Shown: positions 31,294-37,599 of the stretch, one piece after another
Layout: each line of letters begins with the position of its first letter
Position numbering within the stretch: the stretch's first letter is position 1
Source: UBA6770 sp965661115
Lineage (GTDB): Bacteria > Bacteroidota > Bacteroidia > Flavobacteriales_G > Salibacteraceae
Length of the DNA stretch: 37,599 nucleotides
Assembly: GCA_965661115.1 (NCBI GenBank)
Contig: CBFICO010000013.1
Location: forward strand, 1 to 37,599
Direction: 5' to 3'
Program-made: the position numbers and the translations under genes
The notes under the pieces: model-generated
Database searches by the model: none
The model's input: only the letters and a program-made list of their open reading frames with translations
Told to the model about the DNA's origin: nothing

Positions 31294-33209
31294 TGTGCGG
31301 AATTGCTGGATATATCGATTTTACAAAAAAAAGCACACCAGACCTGTGCCGTAAAATGGGAAATGCTTTGGTGCATCGCGGACCCGATGATGAAGGGCAG
31401 TTTTTTGAAGAAAACGAATCGGCGCAAATCGGATTTGCCCATCAACGCTTGTCTATCATAGATACCTCTTCGGCAGGTCATCAGCCCATGAAATTGACTA
31501 ATGAGTCGCTGGTGATTGTCTTTAACGGCGAAATCTATAATTACAAAGAGGTAAAAAACACACTCGAAAACTTAGGACATAATTTTAGCTCAAATTCAGA
31601 TACCGAGGTTGTTCTCTATGCTTGGAAACAATGGGGCGAAGCTTGTATTGATCGGTTTAAAGGCATGTTTGCATTTGCGGTTTTTGACAAGATAAAAAAC
31701 AAAGTTTTTCTCGTACGAGATAGAGTAGGTGTTAAGCCTTTGTACTTGTACCAAAAGGGTGGTTTGCTTTTGTTTGGGTCTGAATTAAAAGCGCTGATGC
31801 AGCACCCGAAGTTCGAGAAAAAAATTGACATTTCATCAACGGCTTTGTACATGCAGTACGGATATTATCCGGAGCCTTACACGGTTTTTGAAGACTGTAT
31901 AAAACTAAAAGCTGGTCATTTAATGACGGTGGACTTATCATCACAAAAGGCAACTAGAACTGCATATTGGAGCTTAACATCGCATTTTTATTCTAGTCAG
32001 AATAGAAATAAACCTGAAGAAGAAGTTTTAGAAGAAGTGGAGCAGCTGTTAACACAATCTTTTAAACACCGAATGGTTGCCGATGTTCCGGTAGGTGTGT
32101 TTTTGAGTGGTGGTTACGATAGTACTGCAGTAACGGCTTTGCTGCAAAAAGGGAGCAACCAACAGCTGAATACTTTTACCATAGGTTTTGAAGAAGAAAA
32201 GTACAATGAAGCGCCGCACGCCAAAAAAGTGGCGGAGTATTTAGGAACCAATCACCACGAGCAGTATTGCACGTTTGAAGACGCCATTTCTTTAATTCCC
32301 GAGCTTTCTCAAACTTATGACGAACCATTTGCGGATAGTTCCGCTATACCCACCCTGTTGGTGAGTAAAATGGCAGTAAAGAATGTAAAAGTTGCTTTGA
32401 GTGCTGATGGAGGTGATGAACTGTTTTCAGGTTACGGCAAATACAAAACATTTGAAAAATACGCCAAGCAATTAGGGCCATTTTCAGGTTCGGGAATCAC
32501 GTCAAAAGCTATCGGAACCATATCTCCTTTATTGCCTTCCAAAAAAATGGGTTATAATTTCGATAGACGACTTCAACGAATTAAACAGCTCATTAAAACT
32601 GGAGTGTCACCCATAAACGCCATGAAAATTGGCAGTCAGAACCTGACGGAATTAGAATTGAAGCAGTTGTTTATTTCTGAATTTGAAATCGACTTAACCA
32701 ACCCGACCAATTTTGATGATTGCATACACGAACTAAAAAATGGGGATACATTAAACGCTATGCTCCTAGCTGATTTTAAAACTTATTTGGTGGATGATAT
32801 TCTAACCAAGGTAGATAGAGCAACTATGAGTGTGGGTTTGGAGGGCAGAGAGCCTATGCTGGATCACGAACTAGCGGAGTATTTAGCCAGTGTGCCTTAT
32901 GCGTTAAAAACCAAAAACAACGTTCCGAAGTATTTGTTAAAAAGCATTGTCCACAAGTACGCTCCAAAAGAAATTATGGAACGCCCTAAAATGGGATTTG
33001 CAATTCCGGTAAGGCAATGGATGCGCAACGAATTAAAGGATGTTTTGGAAGAAACTTTGAGTAAAGAAAAAGTAGAGGCAGCTGGAATTTTTAATTATTC
33101 CTTTGTAAAACAATTAAAAAGCAGTTACCTCGCCGGGCGCGATGAAGATTTTACACCTTTGTGGTTCTTGTTCATTTTTCAGCAATGGCATGAGGAATGG
33201 GTGGGGTAG
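31293..33209 (+). CDS. asnB: Asparagine synthase-like glutamine amidotransferase (AsnB type)
   Basis: A 638-residue class II amidotransferase. Cys2 after the initiator Met (MCGIAGY) is the glutaminase nucleophile, exposed on Met removal. HRGPDDEG and HQRLSIID follow in the glutaminase domain. The synthetase domain has the PP-loop FLSGGYDSTAV (about residues 269-279; the usual SGGLDS has Tyr for Leu here) and SADGGDELFSGYGKY. AsnB-type enzymes inside polysaccharide loci often amidate uronic acids and not aspartate, so its substrate may be a sugar. Asparagine synthesis is the alternative. It starts inside the GT4 stop and ends 15 bases from the convergent Wzx-type gene. It is the last gene of the first plus-strand run. 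Confidence 0.93.
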   Translation: MCGIAGYIDFTKKSTPDLCRKMGNALVHRGPDDEGQFFEENESAQIGFAHQRLSIIDTSSAGHQPMKLTNESLVIVFNGEIYNYKEVKNTLENLGHNFSSNSDTEVVLYAWKQWGEACIDRFKGMFAFAVFDKIKNKVFLVRDRVGVKPLYLYQKGGLLLFGSELKALMQHPKFEKKIDISSTALYMQYGYYPEPYTVFEDCIKLKAGHLMTVDLSSQKATRTAYWSLTSHFYSSQNRNKPEEEVLEEVEQLLTQSFKHRMVADVPVGVFLSGGYDSTAVTALLQKGSNQQLNTFTIGFEEEKYNEAPHAKKVAEYLGTNHHEQYCTFEDAISLIPELSQTYDEPFADSSAIPTLLVSKMAVKNVKVALSADGGDELFSGYGKYKTFEKYAKQLGPFSGSGITSKAIGTISPLLPSKKMGYNFDRRLQRIKQLIKTGVSPINAMKIGSQNLTELELKQLFISEFEIDLTNPTNFDDCIHELKNGDTLNAMLLADFKTYLVDDILTKVDRATMSVGLEGREPMLDHELAEYLASVPYALKTKNNVPKYLLKSIVHKYAPKEIMERPKMGFAIPVRQWMRNELKDVLEETLSKEKVEAAGIFNYSFVKQLKSSYLAGRDEDFTPLWFLFIFQQWHEEWVG

Positions 33210-33224
33210 GTCAAGTTAGGTTTC

Positions 33225-34502
33225 TCAACTTAATTGATTATACACCAATGTAGTGAGGCAAATTGTTAGCAAACAAAATGGTATAATTAGGTGCCTTGAA
33301 TGTTGAATGATTTGCGTGTTTCGCATAGATAAGCCATATAGTATTACTGAAATAATACGTGAAGTGAAGAAAACTAACCCTGCATTTATTAGTCCTTCAA
33401 AACCCTGACTAAAAAGTATTAAAAGTGTTATGCTATAAGAAGCGTAACTAAAGTTCTGAAGTAAGGTAAGTTTACGTACATGTTTATGAAAAATAAGGTC
33501 CAGATTTAAGAGGTGTTGTACCGATAATAGAATGAACCCACCAGAAAACAGACTTAGCGCAGAGATACTATTGTAATACTTAAAGCTTAACCAAAATTCA
33601 TTTATTAAGAGAATAGTTGACATAACACAAAACAGACCAACCGAGCAAAGAATAAGATAATGCTTTGTTAGTGAGGCTATTGTTTTACCAATATTTTGCT
33701 GAAATGACTTGTACAATTCTGGCTGAATTGAATTAGCAATTGCTAAAAAACCCGTCATAACTAGACTTGATGCTGAAATAACAAATCCAAAATTTCCAAA
33801 ATCAGCTGGTTCTAGGAATGTTTCGGAAATAAATCTGTCTGCATATTGAAATATCCATGTAAGCAAAAGTGCCGGGATCATTTTTAATCCAAACATAAAT
33901 AGTGGCCTGACATAATTTATATCGATACAAAATCTAATCTCCTTAACCAAAATACCAGAGAATATCAATATTCCAATCGTAAGTTTGCCTAAAACAGCAC
34001 TCCACAAACCAAAACCAGAATAAAGAAGAATAACTGTAGTGGCTACGCTTGAGAGGATGTTTATAGAACTCAAGACTAAAAATGTTTGGTTTTTTCCAGT
34101 ATTTCGTAGGTACTGAAAAAACATTGCATTCATAGATTCGATAACTCCTAAAAGGATGGCTAACGATAAAATTATTTTTAGGTCAAACTTGTAGTCGAAT
34201 ATTAAACTAATTAGAGCTATTAAAAATATTGATAAGCAGACATTTACAAGTATTGTAGTAGAGAATAATATATTTAGAAACTCTTTTCTTTTCTTTCTTT
34301 CCACATCAAAGAAAAAATTGCTCATGGAGTTATATAGACCTAGTCCAGATATTAGACTTGAGAATGTTGAAAGGGAAATTATTATGCTGTAAAAACCGAA
34401 CTCAACAGGTTGGAGATATTTTGTATATAATGGAAATAGAATTAAACCACTAAGCGTGCTAATTGCAGATAAAGCAATAAATGAAATACTTCTACCGATC
34501 AA
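33225..34502 (-). CDS. Wzx-type oligosaccharide flippase
   Basis: A 425-residue membrane protein with about twelve helices, typical of polysaccharide-biosynthesis flippases (MATE/MOP superfamily). The N-terminal part reads LFPLYTKYLQPVEFGFYSI, the usual Wzx opening, and a later loop holds QYADRFISETFLEPADFGNFGFV. It would flip an undecaprenyl-linked repeat unit. The start seems to be TTG at 34502; no ATG lies nearby in frame. The gene is very AT-rich and is on the minus strand in an otherwise plus-strand locus, which suggests that it was inserted or inverted. It is convergent with asnB and divergent from the FkbM genes. Confidence 0.88.
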   Translation of the reverse strand: MIGRSISFIALSAISTLSGLILFPLYTKYLQPVEFGFYSIIISLSTFSSLISGLGLYNSMSNFFFDVERKKRKEFLNILFSTTILVNVCLSIFLIALISLIFDYKFDLKIILSLAILLGVIESMNAMFFQYLRNTGKNQTFLVLSSINILSSVATTVILLYSGFGLWSAVLGKLTIGILIFSGILVKEIRFCIDINYVRPLFMFGLKMIPALLLTWIFQYADRFISETFLEPADFGNFGFVISASSLVMTGFLAIANSIQPELYKSFQQNIGKTIASLTKHYLILCSVGLFCVMSTILLINEFWLSFKYYNSISALSLFSGGFILLSVQHLLNLDLIFHKHVRKLTLLQNFSYASYSITLLILFSQGFEGLINAGLVFFTSRIISVILYGLSMRNTQIIQHSRHLIIPFCLLTICLTTLVYNQLS

Positions 34503-34615
34503 AATTGGATAATATTTGGCTAAAGTATATATAGTTTACATTGGCTTTGTAGAGCTTGTAAATTATAGCTGACACTTTAGTTGCAATACTATTTTTTTCT
34601 AACGTAATTTGCCCC

Positions 34616-35458
34616 ATGCTAGGACAAGTTGTTCGTAAATTAATCATAGGATTAAAAATTGACGAGTTTCTACCAAAATTGGTGAAAGGAAAGTCCAAAA
34701 CAAGTTTCATTTGTAAGTTTATCCCTGATAACTCTTTATATAGTCAACCTACAATAAGGACTGTAATGAGAAATGGAATTCGGTTTAAGCTTGATTTGTC
34801 TGATCATATGCAATGGTTGGTCTATTTTGGACATAATGTGGAGAACCGAAAAGAGTTGTATGAGTTGTCAAAAAACAGAAAAGTTATTATAGATGTTGGA
34901 GCTAACATTGGAGAAACCGCGCTAAATATGGCTAAGCAAGGGGCAAATGTTACTGCCATAGAGGCAAATCCTGAAACATATAAACTGTTATTACACAACA
35001 TTGACTTAAATAAAGAGTTGAAGGTTGGTGCCCTTAACGTTGGGGTTGCAGATAAATCCGGATATATGTACGTTCATCGACGAACGGCAAGAAACAAAGG
35101 GGCAGACCAGTTGAGGAATAATAAACTAGAAAATAAAAGCGCCGCCAAAGTCAAGATAGGTACCATTGATGAGCTTGTAAAGGCATCGAAAATCCCTTCA
35201 AATGTGGATTGTATAAAGGTTGATGTAGAAGGAATGGAACTAACAGTATTAAAAGGAGCCATCAGCTTGATCAGAAAGATGAAACCTGCTATTTTTTTGG
35301 AATATAGTCCTGATAACTTTTCTGACTACGGATACACAGGAGGAGATTTAATTTCGTTTTTGCTTGAACTGAACTACAATATATACCCTGTTGGTCAAAA
35401 AAGGGAAGTGACTGATGCAGATGAAATACAAAACCACACGGATATAATTGCAATATGA
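34616..35458 (+). CDS. FkbM family methyltransferase (first of two paralogues)
   Basis: A 280-residue SAM-dependent methyltransferase. Motif I is VIIDVGANIGET (90-101), followed by IEANPETY (115-122) and the FkbM-typical CIKVDVEGMELTVLKGA near residue 200. These enzymes O-methylate sugars or other hydroxyls. An N-terminal segment (KLDLSDHMQWLVYFG, about 58-72) is shared with the next gene. TAATTTG at 34605-34611, with TTG 21 bases upstream, looks like a promoter that would give almost no leader. It overlaps the next gene by ATGA (35455-35458), so coupling is expected. Confidence 0.92.
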   Translation: MLGQVVRKLIIGLKIDEFLPKLVKGKSKTSFICKFIPDNSLYSQPTIRTVMRNGIRFKLDLSDHMQWLVYFGHNVENRKELYELSKNRKVIIDVGANIGETALNMAKQGANVTAIEANPETYKLLLHNIDLNKELKVGALNVGVADKSGYMYVHRRTARNKGADQLRNNKLENKSAAKVKIGTIDELVKASKIPSNVDCIKVDVEGMELTVLKGAISLIRKMKPAIFLEYSPDNFSDYGYTGGDLISFLLELNYNIYPVGQKREVTDADEIQNHTDIIAI

Positions 35459-36312
35459 TTTTGTTTAATGCAATTCGAAAACTTTTTAGGTTTTCAATTT
35501 TAGAGCGAATGCTTTATGAATTCATTAAAGGTTCAACTGAAGGTTCTTTTTTATACAAGCTTGCCCCTATGCCAGAGTTGTATAGTAAGTTAAATGGTAA
35601 AAGAATTTTCAAAAGGAACGATTTACTTTATAAGGCTGACTTAACCGACTTAATGGACTGGGCTTTTTATTGGGGATTTTCTGATTCGGGACATGAATTT
35701 TTTTTAAAGAATCTAAAGCAAGGAGAAACCGTAATTGATGTTGGAGCAAATAAAGGTAAGCTTGCTAGCCAAATTGCATTAAAAGTTGGGAGATCAGGAA
35801 AAGTTATTGCATACGAGGCAAACCCTAGTAATTATGCTAAATGTTTGGAGCTTATAAATTCGAATAAAAACAAACTGGCTCATTTGAGGTTTTTGCAAAA
35901 AGGTTGTGGGAATAAACCCGGTGAAATGAGTGTTAAAAGTGAGTCAAGAAATAACACTGGTATGGATAGGTTGGTATGCGCTCAGGCCGATTCGGATGTA
36001 AAGGTTGATGTGGTAACTTTAGATACAGAATTATGCAATATTGATAGATTAGACTGGATAAAAATTGACACAGAAGGCTATGAGTTGAAAGTACTTGAGG
36101 GCGCGGTAGAGGCAATATCTAAATTTAAACCTAAAATGTTTATCGAGTTTGATAAACAAAACCTAGTAAGGTACGGTGACTGTGTTGAAGATATAATTTC
36201 ATTGCTTGCACCTCTTGGCTATACTTTTTTTAACGTTCAAGAATCAAAATATTTTATGACGGAAAAAGAATTTGGTTCGTTTTTTCACTTTGATTGTTTT
36301 TGCTCTGTATGA
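35455..36312 (+). CDS. FkbM family methyltransferase (second of two paralogues)
   Basis: A 285-residue methyltransferase of the same architecture as its neighbour: KADLTDLMDWAFYWG (about 60-74), motif I VIDVGANKGK (93-102), YEANPSNY (120-127) and WIKIDTEGYELKVLEGA near residue 200. Overall identity to the first copy seems low outside these motifs, so this is an old duplication or separate recruitment, not a recent repeat. The two may methylate different positions of the same glycan. The end overlaps the next start by ATGA (36309-36312). Confidence 0.92.
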   Translation: MILFNAIRKLFRFSILERMLYEFIKGSTEGSFLYKLAPMPELYSKLNGKRIFKRNDLLYKADLTDLMDWAFYWGFSDSGHEFFLKNLKQGETVIDVGANKGKLASQIALKVGRSGKVIAYEANPSNYAKCLELINSNKNKLAHLRFLQKGCGNKPGEMSVKSESRNNTGMDRLVCAQADSDVKVDVVTLDTELCNIDRLDWIKIDTEGYELKVLEGAVEAISKFKPKMFIEFDKQNLVRYGDCVEDIISLLAPLGYTFFNVQESKYFMTEKEFGSFFHFDCFCSV

Positions 36313-37277
36313 TCTTATATTTAGATGAAATACCAAGAACGAAATTTCAAAAGTTCACTACTTCATTGAAAATCTTTATTAAGGAGGGATTGATTTATCA
36401 AAACTGGAGAGAGGTTTTTAAAGATAGAAGTAAAGGAGGATCTGTTAGTATACCTGAAATTGTTAGAAATGGTTTGGCGAAACATAAGAACCAATTTGCT
36501 ATAAATAAACTGGAAACAAAAGGTATAGATCATATTCATGTTTTTAAAGATGTGAATGCATTGAAATGGGCCTTATCGGTAAAAAGAAGTAACCAAAATC
36601 TTAAAGTAACTGCGGGTCCCTTCATAGTAAATTTGCCAAATGAGGCTAAGCATATAATAGAAGATGAGCTTTTGGACGGGTACCTCTATTTTAGTGAATG
36701 GCACAGAAACTTATTTCATTATTATTCTGATTCAATTAAAGAAAAAGAAAGTAATATTTGGTTTTGTGGGGTAGATACTGATTATTGGAAGCCAAATGCT
36801 TTGATTAACAAAAATGAAAAAAGCGAAGTGTTAGTGTACTCCAAAACCAATCCTGAAGTATCCAAATTCATTATCAATTATCTTGAAAGCAAGAAAATTG
36901 ATTATACTGAAATAGTGTGTGGTAAATACAAAAGACAAGAATATTTAGATTCACTGCAGAAGTCTAAACTTGCAATATTTGTATCAGTTACCGAAACCCA
37001 AGGATTGGCAATATTTGAGTCATGGAGCGCCGATGTTCCTACGCTTCACTTCAATCCTGGAGTTTGGAGATATCAAGGAAATACTTATGATAAAGCTTCA
37101 AGTTGCCCTTATTTGGAGGATAGGTTAGGTGTTGATTTTAAGGGTATTGAAGATTTTGAAGTTTGTTTGAATGAAGCAATTGAAAATGTTAAGGCCTTTA
37201 GACCTCGTGATACAGTATTGAAGAAGTACACAACCCAGCATTCAATAGATTTACTAATCAAAATCTTAAGCAATTGA
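36309..37277 (+). CDS. Glycosyltransferase, GT4/GT-B-like
   Basis: A 322-residue protein from the ATG at 36309, which overlaps the preceding stop; a TTG 15 bases upstream is less likely. The C-terminal half has a GT-B pattern: a donor-side strand (EVLVYSKTN), then AIFVSVTETQGLAIFESWSADVPTLHFNPG near residues 228-257 (given in part), which corresponds to the EX7E-type nucleotide-sugar site. The N-terminal half has DGYLYFSEWHRNLF and WFCGVDTDYWKP, the usual end of the acceptor domain. It probably adds a sugar to the same glycan. Its stop codon contains the start of the next glycosyltransferase gene. Confidence 0.8.
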   Translation: MILYLDEIPRTKFQKFTTSLKIFIKEGLIYQNWREVFKDRSKGGSVSIPEIVRNGLAKHKNQFAINKLETKGIDHIHVFKDVNALKWALSVKRSNQNLKVTAGPFIVNLPNEAKHIIEDELLDGYLYFSEWHRNLFHYYSDSIKEKESNIWFCGVDTDYWKPNALINKNEKSEVLVYSKTNPEVSKFIINYLESKKIDYTEIVCGKYKRQEYLDSLQKSKLAIFVSVTETQGLAIFESWSADVPTLHFNPGVWRYQGNTYDKASSCPYLEDRLGVDFKGIEDFEVCLNEAIENVKAFRPRDTVLKKYTTQHSIDLLIKILSN

Positions 37278-37599
37278 CACATCCTTATTTCTCGATAATA
37301 GTTCCTACTCATAATAGGGCTCAATTTATAAGTCAAACAATAATTAGTTGCTTAAACCAAAGTTTTAGAGATTTTGAGCTATTGATAATTGATGATGGTT
37401 CGACTGACAACACCAGAGAAATTGTAGAAGGTTTTAACGATAAGCGAGTAAAGTATAATTACCAACAAAATAGTGAAAGGGCTGTTGCAAGAAACCATGG
37501 AGTACAAAAAGCATTAGGTCGTTATGTGTTTTTTCTCGACTCTGATGATTTAATTGAAGAGAACCATCTAGAAAAAGGACATAGAACTATTCATGAACT
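37274..37599 (+). CDS. GT2 family glycosyltransferase (3' end outside window)
   Basis: The first 108 codons of a GT-A fold, family 2 glycosyltransferase. The N-terminal motif FSIIVPTHNRAQFI, the strand LLIIDDGSTDNT (first Asp pair) and FFLDSDDLI (DXD-like metal site) are typical of GT2. No ATG precedes the conserved region; the frame opens only at 37211. The likely start is TTG at 37274, which overlaps the preceding TGA as TTGA. The frame stays open to the window edge, so the C-terminal part and any acceptor domain are unknown. Confidence 0.88.
   Translation, partial: MTHPYFSIIVPTHNRAQFISQTIISCLNQSFRDFELLIIDDGSTDNTREIVEGFNDKRVKYNYQQNSERAVARNHGVQKALGRYVFFLDSDDLIEENHLEKGHRTIHE

Overview
The window looks like a chromosomal segment of a member of Bacteroidota, probably a marine or aquatic Flavobacteriia-type organism. 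The support is AT-rich coding DNA, weak or absent Shine-Dalgarno sequences, candidate promoters of the TAnnTTTG type, the short archaeal/eukaryal-type ProRS, an OstA-like protein of the Bacteroidota kind, and the content of the glycan locus. There is one 10-N assembly gap (242-251). I see no rRNA, tRNA, CRISPR array, prophage or intact insertion sequence. The genus cannot be fixed from the sequence alone.

Layout. 1-565: 3' part of a front-end type fatty acid desaturase, broken by the N gap. 708-4277 (+): proS, an outer-membrane barrel-like protein, a small lipoprotein and a prohibitin-like SPFH protein, closed by a strong hairpin terminator. 4344-5819 (-): GT39-like membrane glycosyltransferase. 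5878-6666 (+): AIM24/TIGR00266 protein, followed by a tandem array of 45-47 bp hairpin units. 6932-9223 (+): PIF1/RecD-like helicase with a C-terminal helix-turn-helix. 9220-14615: an SOS-like mutagenesis cassette made of a short DnaE-type polymerase with a degenerate PHP site, a Y-family polymerase and a divergent LexA-like HTH/S24 repressor, with candidate operators between them. 14885-19154: a lipid block with a PlcP-like metallophosphoesterase, a BtaA-like (DUF3419) transferase, a divergent GNAT-fold protein of unknown function and a delta-9 type desaturase. 19747-28019 (-): glyA, fahA, relA/spoT, fur, purA and an ostA-like gene in tight same-strand order. 28275-37599: a surface-polysaccharide locus with two flippases, SAM methyltransferases (two of them tandem FkbM paralogues), GT4 and GT2 glycosyltransferases and an AsnB-type amidotransferase; it runs off the right edge.

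How genes work together. The most interesting unit is the btaA-like/plcP-like pair. In proteobacteria these two activities replace phospholipids with phosphorus-free betaine lipids under phosphate starvation: PlcP makes diacylglycerol and BtaA adds the homoserine head group. No BtaB methyltransferase is visible here, but an uncharacterised acyl/acetyl-transferase-like gene diverges from btaA. This raises the possibility of a differently finished homoserine lipid, which is inference. The second unit is the repressor/DinB/DnaE cassette, where an auto-cleavable repressor would release two error-prone polymerases after DNA damage. A family of dispersed inverted repeats ending in GTCATTCC-like arms occurs at 13663-13836, 19287-19411 and 28160-28186. 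One copy lies in the leader of the repressor gene.
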